A DNA stretch of 64,000 nt from Chaetomium olivaceum. Taxonomy: Eukaryota > Ascomycota > Sordariomycetes > Sordariales > Chaetomiaceae. The position numbers and the translations under genes are program-made. The notes beneath the pieces are model-generated. The model saw only the letters and a program-made list of their open reading frames with translations, was not told where the DNA came from and did not search any database. Within the stretch, counting starts at the first letter, position 1; each line of letters begins with the position of its first letter. This document shows, in pieces, positions 31,832-44,261 of this stretch. Where the stretch lies: contig JAYWVB010000045.1 of NCBI GenBank assembly GCA_039881045.1, positions 241,516 to 305,515 of the forward strand, given 5' to 3'.

Positions 31832-32562
31832 TGTGAAGTGTGTGTATGTGGGAGGAAAAGAGGAGACGATACGTTGAATAAAAAGGGAGAAATGTCAACC
31901 AGGAAAGAGACTTTTGGTGATGATTTGGCAAAGGATGGTTTTGACAGCAATGTAGTAGAAGCAGTTTATAAAGCAAGGCACCGCGATCCCACTCTTTGAA
32001 TGGGATAGGATGGATGCAAAGTTACCTCGGGCGGCGGCGGCTCATGGACTTTTCCGTCGAATCTCTGGAACTCGGTCCACGAGTCGGTTGGCCTTGCCGT
32101 GGCGGTGGCCCAGGTGATGTCAGAAAGGCCGAGGCATTGCCGCATTCGGTTTAGCGCCACCTGGGGTGCATTCCTCAGCACCGCTCAAAGCCGTTCACAT
32201 GCTTGGGGAAGCCGTTGCCTGTTGCATTTTTTGTGCCTCTTCCTCCCCAGATTAGTTTACTCTCTGCCGTGCTCCCGCGATCAACAAACAGCATGGGACA
32301 ACACCAATTCAGTTTCCCGAATGAATTGATCGCATCATGTAACACATGCCTGTCTCGAATCTGGTATTCTCACGTGTTATCATCGAATGTTTGGGAAATT
32401 ATTGCCATCGCCACATCACCCTTTAGCGGTTTCAGAGGGATGCTCCGCCGAGCCACGCGGGGTTGGCAGCATCCATGGAGCTGTCGCACAGCAACAGGCA
32501 ATTGCTCCGATTGCAACTCAGAGATTCGTATCCAACTCTCTCGTCATTCATTCAGCTACACC
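31832..32562. other. Intergenic upstream of thiolase, downstream of FBP1
   Basis: Thiolase promoter and FBP1 3' region. No gene recognised. Confidence 0.45.
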
Positions 32563-33746
32563 TCACTTGTGGAACTGCTTCACCTTCTCGATCTCGTCCC
32601 AACTGCCCATGAAAATACCCGACCTGTCATGAATATGCTCGGGTTCCACCTCCAACATCCTCTGCATCTGGCTGTTGACCGCTTGACCGCCGGCTAAGAG
32701 AGAAAAAGGCGTTAGTTGCTGCCAATGGCTACACAGGGATACAACGACATCAATCAGGCTTACCATTCTCAAACACCATCGCCATAGGCGCGCACTCATA
32801 CAGAATCCGCAGCTTGCCCTTGGGACTCTTCTTGTCCGCCGGATAGGCAAACACACCACCATACAGCAGCGTCCGGTAGGCATCCGCCACCATGCTACCA
32901 ATGTAGCGCGCGCTGTAGGGTTTGCCGCCCTCGGGGGCCTGCTTGAGCGACTCAAAGTACTCCTTGACATTGTCCTCCCAGTAGAGCGAGTTGCCCTCAT
33001 TGACCGAGTAAATCGCGCGGCTCCGGGGGAGGCGCATGTCCGGGTGGGTGAGGATGAACTCGCCGAGGCCGTTGTCGAGGGTAAACCCATTAACGCTGCC
33101 GCCGCGCATCGTGATGACCAGCTGCGCCGACGCGCCGTACATGGTGAACCCCGCGGCGACCAGCTCCGTGCCGGGCTTGAGGATGTCCTCCTTGCTGCCT
33201 GTGGACCCGTCCGCCAGCTTGTGGATGGCGAAGATGGTGCCGACCGACACGCCCGCGTCCAGGTTGGAGGATCCGTCGATGGGGTCGCAGGCCACGGCGT
33301 AGCGCGCGTTGGTGCTGTCCTTGAAGAAGATGACGTCCTCCTCCTCCTCTGACACCAGCAGCGCGCACCGCCCGCTCGACCGCATCGCCTCGATGAAGAG
33401 GTCGTTGGAGATGACGTCGAGCTTTTTTTGCTCGTCCCCCGTCGTGTTGGACGACCCCGCCAGCCCCGTCAGGTTGACCAGCGTCGCCCGCCGGATGTAG
33501 TACGCGATCGACTTGAACGAGAATTGGAGCGCGTGGCAGAGGAGTCTGGTGGGTGGGAGTGGTTAGCCAAGAGGTGCTTCCGTCATGAACAGGTTAAAAG
33601 TAGGAGCCATTAGGGAGGGGGTCATACGTAAAGTCGCCAGTAGCTTCCTTGTGTTTTACTTGCTCCTCTGTGAGGAACCGGGTGAGGGTGACGATATGGG
33701 TGTTGACCTTCTCCCCCTCCGCCGGACTACTCCCGTTTGAAGCCAT
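32563..33746 (-). CDS. FBP1: Fructose-1,6-bisphosphatase
   Basis: Exons (minus) 33746-33628, 33545-32764 and 32693-32563; 343 residues, as expected. Hydrolyses fructose-1,6-bisphosphate to fructose-6-phosphate, the committed step of gluconeogenesis in the cytosol. The metal-binding signature DPIDGSSNLD is complete, as are the TGDEQKKLDVISND loop, SVNEGNS, YIGSMVADAYRTLLYGG and the PMAMVFENAGG active-site segment, split by the last intron. Introns are 82 and 70 nt. No frame breaks. It lies one gene away from the peroxisomal thiolase; both pathways serve growth on fatty acids, but that need not mean clustering. Confidence 0.95.
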
Positions 33747-35205
33747 TGTGATCGTGGTGTGTGTTGTATAGCTCCCTTTTCTGGCCTAGGTTGGATTCGT
33801 TCGTTGGATGCTCCAATTACGAAACAATTGAAGCTTTGATTGCTATTCTCGAAAGTATCGTGGTAGAGTAGTAGCAGCACCTTGGTGATGTTCTGTCGAG
33901 ACAAGACGGTGGAGGAATAGGGGCAGACAACAGACAAGAAAAGAGGGATGATGTCAAGTGGAGAATGAATGCGGGTGATGAATCAGTGACAGTGAAGTGA
34001 GAAGGGAGGTTAAGAACAATGGACGATCACTTGGAACTTATTCGCGTCTAATAGCTCAAGCAAGGTAAGAGCAGGATGGACAGGAATAGGATCTTATTAG
34101 TGCACCCGAACGGCATCCCTCTTTTCGCAATCGCACAGCACACACCCCCCGTCCCGTTCCTGACCCATCCATCACCCGGGAATCTTCCGTCCACACGGCC
34201 CAAGCCCCCAGTACCCCCCAAAAGAAAAGGGTACATGATACGTGAACTTGCACCGTTACGTACGTGTTCGGGTTCCCTTCTCCCTGGGACACGCCCCTCA
34301 TCGGCCGCCGTCGGCAGAGCACGGCTATGGAGGGGCGTTGCGGGGCAGGGGCGGCTGACTGACATCAGAGCGCCCCAACTCTCCAATTCCGGGCCGGAGA
34401 GCTTGCAAGCCCGTTGGTCAGGAATTTGAAATGCCGCTTCCACCGTTATCTCCAGCAACACCTTTCTTTCCAATGCTCCCGTTGCAACCTTTCCCCATGT
34501 CTCACCCGAAATGCATCTCCATATTGAAAAGGGAGCGTCTCCGGTCGAGAGGAACGGGAAGCTTGGCGATCCCTGAACTACCGTGGAAGCTGTTGCTCAA
34601 GGTCCAACGATAACACACGCCCACCGTCTGAGCCGTCCCATTCCCGAAAGAGGATTTCCCGGGACGGCAAGCATGCCGGGATACGCTTTGTCCCGAATTC
34701 GACCCGCAGGGTCCCGCATCCAGAACCCCGGCATTTCTTGGCTCTCCCAAGTCCCCGCCGTCCGGGGAGATTCTCGAATCAGTGAAATGCACGAATCAGG
34801 TGCCATCGTCGTTGACATAAACTAAGCTTTGGGGGAGTTCCTCGAGGCAGGTGACTTGATCAGCTGAGAGCTCCCGGGTTGTTGTCCCAGGGGGAATGGA
34901 GTGATTGTCAGTCAATTTTGGTCAAGTTGGCCTCGTGACTTGCTCGCTTTTCGAGCGGGCTTGGCGCGTGGTTGAGTTCTCGAGATATTGTACCCTAACC
35001 CTTGCCTCGCGGTATTAACACCCGAGAAGCCTCAAGCTTGTGTCGAAGAACTCGAGGAGTCGAGATAGCGGTTCGAGGTGGGAAGATTGGACTATACGGC
35101 ATACACATTACCCAGCGGCAGATCGGTATGATAAAGAGGACAAATTTCTGCCACGACGAGCGCGCGAAAGTTCATGTTTGAGCAAATCCACCCAGAATTC
35201 TATGT
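33747..35205. other. Intergenic upstream of FBP1
   Basis: 1.46 kb, FBP1 promoter side plus the 3' region of the F-box gene. It contains a CCCTAACCC element near 34991. Short open frames on both strands have no recognisable domain. No gene called. Confidence 0.45.
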
Positions 35206-37234
35206 TCAAGCCCGTTCTTCTAACTCCTGGACGATCCCACGAATGGAGAACCTTGGATCCGCAAACTCCTTGAACATCTGATTCGCGTCAGTTCCAAAAT
35301 CCGGTGCCTGCTGGTATCCATTGTCAAGCCGATGATGCTTTGCCAGCGGCCCCCGGTTCGCCATCCATTCTGCCGGTCCTTGATAGCGGACCAGGCTCGG
35401 TAACAAGATCGAGCGATCGTTTCCCGAGTAGGAATACCCGTCTCCCGTTTCCATCAAGGCAGGCACAAGCGGTTGACTCTTGTAATTGATCACGGCAGGC
35501 GCTGCCGCTCTCCAGTCGCCAGCTCCGAAGTTGGGGTCAACCGTGGCGGTCTCCGGGGGGTAAGTGTCCGGCGTTTGCTCCAGATTCACTTCGACGACTC
35601 CTCCCGAGATTCCGACGTAGAAGTTGGGCGAGACATCCGAGGGCCGGGCAAGGGACCACACGCTGCATAATTTGAAGTAGCGCAGGGAGTTGGAGAGGAA
35701 GTACTTGGCGTTTGGCCGGTAGTAGAGGCTTTTTGAGAGCTCGTGCCAGTGGCAAGGTAGGCCCGTGAGATGGTTGCAGCGCGCTCTGCCTTTCTCTTCC
35801 GTCGTAACCGGCTTCATGAAGGGCTGGTGAGGCCGCGGGAAGGGGGCGCGGTCGAGGCACGAGAGGCCCGAGGTGTGGTAGTAGCCTTTTGTCCAACGGA
35901 AGTCAAACACCTGGAGCGTGAGGCCATCACCGCCGCCTGCTACGAATCGCTCTGTGCCGTAGGCCATGAGGGATTCGGCGACGGACCATGGATCCACGTT
36001 GTCCTGGTAGACAGCGTCGAAAGGCGAGGATGTACGAAGGTCTTGGAGTCTGCGAAATATGTGAGTACAAGGGGCCACAAAGAAGTTTTCTACACCACAT
36101 CAACATACCTTATCGTGCCGTCCTTCCATGAGCTCAGGAGCAGGCTTGTTCCCCTTTTAGCCCCTGAATGTAGGTAGACCGGCTCAAGAGAGTTTGGGGA
36201 GATAGTCCTGTCAGACCCGATGCTAAACTCCTCCTCCATTCTCCTACTCTTCCCGACGGCATGGTGGGACCACCCGGTGGGTGTAAGGGCAAGGTAACGA
36301 AGGGGGTCTTTGGAGCCGACCAGGGCCAGTGCTATTGACTCGCCATCTCCCATCCATTTAGCACCACCCAGCCTCGCGGAGCTGGGCATCAGATTCCTTT
36401 CTTTCAAGTCGTAGGACGTCGAGGCGGCGATTTCCCCGGAATGATTATCTGATAGGCCGTAAATTCTTAAGTCAGTCTTGGAAGCGGCAGCCACGAGCGG
36501 GCCCTTGCTGCTTTCGACGACATCTAGAGCGTTGATGGTGCCTGGTTCCGAGAGTTGACGAGTGTTGATCTCCGAGTCGGTAGCAGAAATAAACTGGGCG
36601 ATATGCTCGCCGAAACGGTCTGGGTCGGCGGACAGGAGAGACAAGACACCGTTGTGCCGCCCCGCAACAATGGCTCGCCCACTACCATGATTGACGATTT
36701 TGATGGTCTTCACGTCGTCATAACCGCCGCTGAGACCGAGCTTTGCGCCTTCTGACTTCTGCCAAGAGGTTTTTGAAACCTTACCTTGCCCTTGACGCTC
36801 TCGGTAGCGGGCGACGATATCCTCTCCGGCGCCCCACACAACAAGCTCTTGCTGGGTGGCCAGGTCAAGATGGGCATCAACAACAGACATGAACGAAGCC
36901 ACGGGATCCCTTTGCCGCCACCCTTGCCTGCCATGGGTAGGGTCGGAGCGACGAGGAAGCAAAACATGGAACTGAAGTGACCGCTTGTCCCAGCATCGGC
37001 TTTGCCAGGTCATCGATTCGGCCAGTTGTTGCCATGTGTGGTTCCCTGTGGCCGGGGCCGGGACATTGAGAGTAGGGAACCTGTTTCTAAAAAAATACGC
37101 CACCCATCGCTACTGACGAGGTGCCGGAGTTTGTGACAGGAAAGTGCAAGAGCCCATAATTCCCGAGCGCTTTCCAAATTGGCGAAGACCAGAAAGAGGA
37201 TATCGTCGGGTAGCTCCGCAAGTCGAGGAGTCAT
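35206..37234 (-). CDS. F-box protein with C-terminal beta-propeller-like region
   Basis: Exons (minus) 37234-36109 and 36049-35206; about 656 residues after one frame correction. The N terminus is a typical F-box, LAELPDDILFLVFANLESARELWALALSCHKLRHLV, binding Skp1 in an SCF ubiquitin ligase. The rest has WD40-like spaced segments (VKTIKIVNHGSGRAIVAGRHNG, GTSLLLSSWKDGTIR, FVAGGGDGLTLQVFDFRW). It resembles fungal F-box/WD proteins of unknown substrate. In the run of seven T (A7 at 37089-37095 on the + strand) one base seems missing: the frame before it reads DGWRIF, and the conserved FRNRFPTL continues in the next frame. The intron (59 nt) is phase 2 and consistent. Confidence 0.82.
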
Positions 37235-37610
37235 CCCTTTGGTTGCAGTAAAACCTGAATTTCGGCTTTTTATTGTTCGTTGTTGAGAATTAGTTGTTGG
37301 GAATTACAGTTTGTTTTTTCTGTTCGGAACCGAGTGTTAAAAACAACCTGAAATTGGAAGTTTCAATCAGGCAGAGAGATATCCTCCACTTACGCTGAAG
37401 GCAGCAATTCAGGTTGACCCGATCCGTTACTGAGTCATAGGAAGGGTGGAAGGTGCTTACCGGGTGTTTCCCCACTGAAATACAGGGGCTTGAATCTCAT
37501 CACCGCTATTGATAGGTGGCCTCGGACAACCGAGAATTGATAACTGACAAAGACTCAATCGACTCTGACTCTTCGTGCTTTTCTTCGTTTATGAGGCTTG
37601 AACGAAGAGA
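37235..37610. other. Divergent spacer F-box / P450
   Basis: 376 bp between two divergent start codons; holds both promoters. No specific element recognised. Confidence 0.4.
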
Positions 37611-39316
37611 ATGGGTCATATCTATGACTGGGCTGGTGCAGCGATCGTCGCAATAGTGGCGGTTCTCACTTACCGACTCTTGATCTTTCCCACTTTCTTC
37701 TCGCCTCTTTCTCGTATCCCCAACGCTCACTGGTCCGCCCCCTTCTCAAGAAGCTGGATTCTTTGGGTTCGGCTCGTGCATCGAGAGAACAAGACCCTCC
37801 ACAATGCCCATCGTCGGCTTGGTCCCGTCATTCGCATTGGCCCAAATGAGCTGAGCATCGATGGCCCGGGAACGTCCGCACCGTCTACCAAGGCGGTTTC
37901 GAGAAGCCTGCTTGGTACTCGGTCTTTGACAACTATGGGTATGGCAAGAGGCTCGAAGATGTGCTTAGGAGACTTCGCTTACACGACATGGTCGAAGTGT
38001 GCCTTGCATGTTCTCAGCCCGAACCGGCGCGGAGCACTCGGCGCGCAAGCGGTTAATCTCCCACGTCTACTCCAACTCCTACATCCAGTCGAGTGCGGCT
38101 GCAGCGGCCCAGTCACAGGTCATCCTTTACGATAGATTCCTACCGATTCTTGCAGACTCGGTGGACGAAACTCAGAATCACCATGGTATCGATATCTACT
38201 CGGTCTTCATGGCAGCCACCATGGATTTCATAACGGCCTACATCTTCGGACTCAAGAATGGCACCAATTTCCTAGGTGATAAGGCCTTCCGAGAACACTT
38301 CCTCGAGCTGTATAAGGCCCGTAACGATAATGGATACTACGATCAAGAAATGCCCCGGCTCACTAAACTCTGCCGCAAGCTCGGCATCCCCCTATGTCCC
38401 AAATGGGCGGACGAGGCCAACGAGAAACTTGGGAAGTGGTTCCAGCGTCTCTGTGCCGAAATGGAACATGCCGTCGACTCCGATCAACCCCAAACCAAAC
38501 CCCCGGAAACCTGTCGTCTGGGATTCTTTACTTGCAAATTTGCGAAAGGAAGAGATCAAATGGGGCAAGGCTTCGGTGTTGTATCCGACTGCTCTCACTA
38601 ACTTCAAGTTGTCCGTTGCCTCCGAACTGCTCGACCATGTCCTGGCCGGTCAAGAAACAGCCGGCTTGACGCTGACCTACCTCGCCTGGCGGTTGTCTCA
38701 GTCGTTGGAACTCCAGGAGCAGCTGCGGGTGGAACTGTTGAGTCTCTCGCCCAATATGCAGCTAACAGAAGATAGCATCTCCGCCATGCCAGACAGCAAG
38801 CAACTAGATGGCCTCCCATTGCTTCATGCCGTTGTCACGGAAACACTTCGCCTTCACGCTCCGATTCCCGGCGCACAGCCTCGCCAAACACCGGAGCCAG
38901 GATGCCGGCTCGGGGCTTACGCTGTTCCTGGGGGTGTTAGAGTAGCTGCTTTGGCATATACTTTACATCGCGATGAAGCCGTCTTTCCCGGACCGGATAC
39001 CTGGGATCATACCCGGTGGCTCTCCTCTCATGCTGATGAAGAAACCCTGAAGCAGAGACACAAGCAGTTCTGGGCTTTCAGTTCAGGGGGTCGGATGTGC
39101 ATTGGGTCCCATTTTGCCATGCACGGTGAGTCGGTTCCCGAACCATGCATGGGCAAGCACTTATAAGTCATAGAGATGAAGCTCATCGTTGCTGCCATCT
39201 ACTCCAACTACATCAGCCATATTATTGACGACGATGGTATGGAAAACCAGTCGGATGGCTACACTGGTCGGCCCGAGAAGGAACGGCTGTTTCTGCGGTT
39301 CGAAAAGGTTGTTTAG
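37611..39316 (+). CDS. Cytochrome P450 monooxygenase
   Basis: Exons 37611-37938, 37998-39125 and 39174-39316; about 532 residues. Microsomal P450: N-terminal membrane anchor (AAIVAIVAVLTYRLLIFP), proline-rich hinge, I-helix AGQETAGLTLTYLAW, K-helix ETLRLH (ExxR), PERF-like DHTRW and the haem-binding FSSGGRMCIG with its Cys ligand. The anchor indicates the endoplasmic reticulum. Family and substrate not assigned; secondary metabolism is likely. Two frame breaks: a missing base in AA at about 37871-37872 (before VRTVYQGGFEKP) and an extra C in the C5 run at 38500-38504. With those corrected, all splice phases agree. Confidence 0.88.
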
Positions 39317-40629
39317 TGGAGTTTTAGCTAGCTAGTTAGCTAGTTAACTTATTGACTACTTAGCACACCCGACCGCATGGGCAAAAAAGGCCGGACTTCA
39401 AGTGAAGAAGCTCGAGTTGTGCAAACGAAACCAAAAGTATCCGGAAACCTAAATCAGCTCTTCCTACTCGATTTACATTCATTTTACCCGGTTTCTTCTT
39501 TCTTTTCTCTTTTCTCTCCACTTCTTTTTCTTTTTGTTATTTTTTTTATTTTCTTCTGCAATATCTAGCTTATTCTCTTTTTGGAGTTCGGTTTTTGGGG
39601 CCAGAGGGTGCCTAGGCATCTGAGACTGAAAATGAACACGGTACGTAGTACGTAGGTAAGGTGTGCCTCAGCTTGAACCAAAAGTGACAAGAGATGACAA
39701 GAGATATGTGCAGGCATGGTTAAGCTTACCGCCCGTCTTCAACTGGAGGATTCCTACGGTATCAGCATTTGGGCCATGCCCTCAAACAAGCTTGTACCCA
39801 AGCTCAACCAGGCAGCTGTCAACATTGGCAAGCGTCAACCTCTTCCCGAACCCCTCAACAACCAACCACGGCCCGCACGAAGCTCCCCGCACTGCCAAGA
39901 CGCCAAGGAGGAATCGTGCATTAGCGCTGGCATTTCCAAAGCTTGTCTGGCTGGGCAATGAGCTTGGTTTCCACTCGTGTGATGGCTCTGATGGGTGCCC
40001 TTCTCCGGGTTTAAGACATCGGTGGCATCCACGACGAGCCTGCAAATTTTTAGCGACGCAAAGTCGGCATGGCCGAGCTAAACACCCAATAAAAGAAGGG
40101 ATTGCCGTCAACGGCACTGTTAAAACCTACCCGAAAAGGCAGGAGGTTGAGGTCACATTGTCTTGCAAGGCACCCAACCAGCTCATCCTTGACCTTTTCT
40201 GACACTTTCCTCTTCCTTTCCTTGGTTGGGGGTTAGGTTAGATTCCGCGGGGCTTCATGGAAGGGGCGTATGAAGAGGGTACGTTCATAGATGTCGTGAA
40301 ATGCTTATCATGAGAGTTCACGACCTACACATCAAGCAACTCCGACTTACCTACCATTGTCCCTTAATCGGAGCTCCGGCGCATATCTCACTACACGCTA
40401 GCACGCATAACATGCAGGCCCGAATGCATCCATAACCTTGAGCCTCTCGCAGGATCCTAACTACTACGTTCTATTTCCTGAAACTATTTAAACCCAACCC
40501 CCCCGCCGCTCCTTTTCCAATTTTCCCCCACGGACCTCGCCTGGCTCGCTGCGTTTCTCATCATCCTTCCTCGCCCCTCATCGCCTCTCTTGCTAAGACA
40601 GCGGAGCTAAGATCTCCAACGTTGCAATT
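39317..40629. other. Intergenic, pyrimidine-rich
   Basis: P450 3' region with a (TAGC)n-like palindromic run at 39326-39350 and a long T/C-rich tract at about 39480-39560; then the MFS gene promoter. Overlapping open frames at 39660-40200 look non-coding. Confidence 0.45.
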
Positions 40630-42498
40630 ATGCTCGGTTCTAAAAAACTAGACCTCAATACCGAGAATGCTCAGGTAATCGAGCAACCGGCGGAGAAGAA
40701 GTCGCTATGGAAATCCATCCTGCCTGTGATGGCTTGCGGCGCCGGCTTGTTTTCTGACGGGTATATCAACAACGTGCGTATCCCTATGTACACTAAAGGT
40801 CTGAGTTTGTACGCAGTGCTGACAATGTGAGTCTAGGTCATCGGGTCGGTCGTGACCATCTTGGCAATCCAGTACGGCGATGTGTGGAAGACGTCGAATG
40901 CCAAGCACTACCTAGGCGACATTGCATTCGCGGGGACGGTCGTTGGACAGCTTGTCTTTGGGTATCTGTGAGTAACCTCAAGCGGTTATGGGTCACTCAT
41001 GTTCGTAGAATAGGCGAACTGACTGGTAGTACAGGTCCGACAAGTGGTCGCGCATGAACTCACTCATTCTGTCCACCATCATCCTGCTTATTTTCACGGC
41101 CCTGTCCGCTGGGTCGTACTACCATGGCGATACCGTGGGAATGTTCAACATACTGACCGCTTGGCGTTTCTTTGTATGTTACCCACCAACATTGTCCAAC
41201 TGTCATGTAAACCCCGGGGAGGCTAACACCTCGATAGGTCGGCATCGGCATTGGAGGAGAATATCCAGCTGGTAGCGTGGGCGCCGCAGAGTCGACGAGC
41301 GAGCTCAAGTCCGGGACGAGGAACATGTGGTTCATTCTCTTCACCAACACCATGATCGATTGGGTCAGTAGTTCTGGTTAGACGGCACCCCGATACACGC
41401 AGCTAACTACAGAATAGGGGTTCGTCTTCGGGGCCTTTGTACCTTATGTCGTCGCAGCAGCTTGCCACAACGGGCACCTGAGCACAATATGGCGCACCAG
41501 CCTCGGCATCGGCGCAGCCTTTCCCGCCGTCCTCCTTGTCATGCGATTCTTTGTGGAAGAGCCCGAGGAGTTCCAGAAACACTCCATGAAGCACGCCAAA
41601 ACCCCCTACCTCCTCGTCCTCCGCTTCTACGGCTTCCGCCTCTTTATCGTCAGCCTGATCTGGTTCATCTACGATGTAAGCCCTTATTCCCCTATTCACC
41701 TCTTTCACCCATCCCCAACCCATCCCCAACCCAGCCCAACCCAACCCAAAACCCCCCACTAACCCAACCCCCTTCTCCCAACCTCAGTTCTCCGCCTACT
41801 CCTTCGGCATCTACTCCTCCACCATCCTCGCCAACATCTACTCCACCACCGCCGCAACGCCCCTAACCACCATATTCGGCTGGAACACCGTCATCAACCT
41901 CTTCTACATCCCGGGGACCATGCTCGGCGCCCCCATCTCGGACCTCTTAGGTCCCCGATACGCCCTCGCCGGCGGCGTCACCCTCCAAGCCATCGTCGGT
42001 TTCGCCATGGCCGGCAACTACGCGCGGCTAGCGCAGCCGGCCATGGTGGGCGCCTTCACCGTCGTGTACGGCCTGTTCCTGTCGCTGGGGGAGCTCGGGG
42101 CCGGCAACAACATCGGGCTGATCGCGGCCAAGACGTGCGCGACGGGGGTGAGGGGCCAGTACTACGGCCTGGCGGCGGCGGTGGGCAAGATCGGGGCCTT
42201 TGTCGGGACCTGGGTGTTCCCCTACATTGTGGCGGCGGGCGGGGGCTCCGAGACGCTGTCGGCGCAGTACCCGTTCTGGGTGTCGAGTAGTCTGTGCGTG
42301 TTGAGCGCGGTGCTGGTGGTGGTGGGGCTGCCGCACATCGGGCAGGATACGATCGCGGAGGAGGATCGCAGGTTTAGGGCGTATTTGGAGGAGAATGGGT
42401 ATGATACGAGGCAGTTGGGGTTGAGGAAGGGGGAGGGGGTGGAGAGGGGCGAGGAGGAGGTGGTGGGGGAGAAGGGGGAGAAGACGGTGTCGATTTGA
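40630..42498 (+). CDS. MFS permease, glycerophosphoinositol/phosphate transporter-like (GIT1-type)
   Basis: Six exons: 40630-40773, 40837-40967, 41035-41173, 41238-41363, 41418-41675 and 41788-42498; 502 residues, no frame breaks. Major facilitator of the Git1/Pho84-like group of proton symporters, which import glycerophosphodiesters or phosphate across the plasma membrane. Seen in sequence: SDGYINNVIGS at TM1, GYLSDKWSRMN (the MFS motif A loop), GIGIGGEYPAGS (motif in TM4), and the second six-helix half from FSAYSFGIYSS with GARYALAGG-type loop and GSETLSAQYPFWVS. The hydrophilic tail is Glu/Gly-rich. Substrate not proven; sugar or organic-acid permeases are alternatives. Confidence 0.88.
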
Positions 42499-42784
42499 GG
42501 CTTGAGTCTTGGGGTTGAGTGCATGTCGGTATTAGCGAGCGAGTATCTTTAGAGGTTCATCTACATTCCCCATTGGGGGAGCAATATGAATACATTCATG
42601 ATTTTTGTATTTCGTTTCAAGCCCCATTTCCCTGTGGTTCCCGGTTTAGCTTCTCATCTACAAGTCTCAAACTACATGACATCTCCCTGCTCTCAAATCA
42701 TCAACTCGTCATCGTAGATTATCATTATCGTCTCAAATCTAGCGCCTTCGAAAATCATCGATCTATCACAGCATCGTACAAATC

Positions 42785-44261
42785 TCAGTCCAGCTCAACC
42801 CCTTCCAACGCCTCGCTAATAAACGCCTCCCCATCCTCCCCGACCCCTGTATCTGAACCCCCCTTCCCCGTATCTACCCTCCCGCTCTCGGCACCCTCAA
42901 CCAACACCTCCCCCTGCTCACTCCGCTCATCCACATCACTCCCACCGCCACCCTCACTCTCCGTCTCCGGCGGCGTCTCCATCCCCCCCCTCGACGCAAC
43001 ACCACCATCACCCATCAAGTTCCGCTTCAGCATGCACATCTCCACCGTAATGCCCGGCCCAAACGCACAGCCCACAACATAATCCTTCGGCCCACCACCC
43101 CCATTACCACCACTGCGAGGCGCCAACGCATCCATATCCTTCCGCCGCAGCCGATCCAGCACACTCAGTATCGTCGCCGAGCTGCTATTGCCATGATTCA
43201 TGTACGTATCATAACTGGCGCGCATATGCTCGGGCGACAAGCCCAGCGCTTTCTCGGCCCCCGTCAGGATGGTCGCGCCGCCCGGGTGCATGGCCCAGTC
43301 GAAGTCGGCGGGGTCCACGTAGGCTGCGGGCAGTGGCGGGAGCGAGGCGAGTAAGGAAGCGAAGGTGGGCGCGAGCACGGACTGTGTGAGCTGCGGCACG
43401 CGCGGGGACAGCACGACTTTCCAGCCGAGGGGGTCGACATCGAAGCCGAGGTCGGATTCGGTTTGGGGGACCGTGTGGTGTTGCCAGCCGAGGAGGGAGT
43501 AGATGGCGGGCGGGGGTGGGAGGGTGGTGTTGGGGAAGGGGATGTCGTTGGAGAGGAGGAGGGCGCCGGCGCAGTCGCTGAACAGGGCGACGCCGATGCG
43601 GGTTTCTTGGGTGGCGTTGATGGACTCGAGTTCGCTGCGGACGAGCGTGGTGCTGATTTCGAGGGCTACGACGAGGATGCGCGCCGGTTGGCGTCGCATG
43701 GTGTGGCCCAGGCATAGGTTGGCGGCGGTGCGGATGGCTGCGAGACCACCGCTGCAGCCGACGCCGTGGAGGAGGACCTTCTCCGTGTTTGGGCTCAGGC
43801 CGAGCTCCCTCGCGACGAAGTGGTCGTACCCCGGGTTTGCTGAGTTGGTGCATGTTGTCGAGACCATGTGGGTTACCTGCCCTGGCTCCACGTGCGCCTC
43901 GGCTAGTGCTTTCCGAGCGGCATTGAGAGCGAGCGGGACGCCTTCCTTCATGAAAATGTCGTTGATCTCGGTGATTGTTGGTGGATTCGGCTGGTTCACG
44001 AGGGGGTGGTCGGGCGTGCCTATTGAAGAGCGCCGGTCGATGCCTGTGTACCGGTTGATCGAAAGCACCTTGCTCATTCTAGCCACAGAGGTCAGTTTCG
44101 ATTCGGAGAATGGACGGGGTTACAACTCACGCTGGTGATTCTGGGTAGAATCGCTTGCTTAGAATCTCGAGCGAGTCTGGCTTGAGGTCATGAGGCGGGT
44201 ATTGAGCTCCCAGCCCCAGAATAGAGAGACCGAGGTCCTCGAACTCATTTTGCGCAGCCAT
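42785..44261 (-). CDS. Type III polyketide synthase (chalcone/stilbene synthase family)
   Basis: Exons (minus) 44261-44131 and 44078-42785; 474 residues. Homodimeric ketosynthase that extends acyl-CoA starters with malonyl-CoA; characterised fungal members make alkylresorcinols, resorcylic acids and pyrones. The catalytic triad is present: Cys in GVGCSGGLAAIRTA, His in AMHPGGATIL and Asn in YMNHGNSSSATIL. The final GFGPG-like loop is CAFGPGITVEMCM. About 70 extra C-terminal residues, mostly Gly, Glu, Ser and Asp, follow and are absent from plant enzymes. The start Met-Ala-Ala-Gln is supported by the conserved ILGLGAQYP in exon 1. The MFS gene is convergent, so they share no promoter; cluster membership is unproven. 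Confidence 0.92.

Noticed and set aside
39663..40202. 180-codon plus-strand open frame between P450 and MFS genes
   Set aside because: Composition looks non-coding, no domain, and overlapping frames of similar length exist.
42500..42785. PKS, P450 and MFS transporter as a secondary-metabolite cluster
   Set aside because: The MFS protein looks like a GIT1-type nutrient permease and the gene order gives no shared regulation; nothing else supports a cluster.
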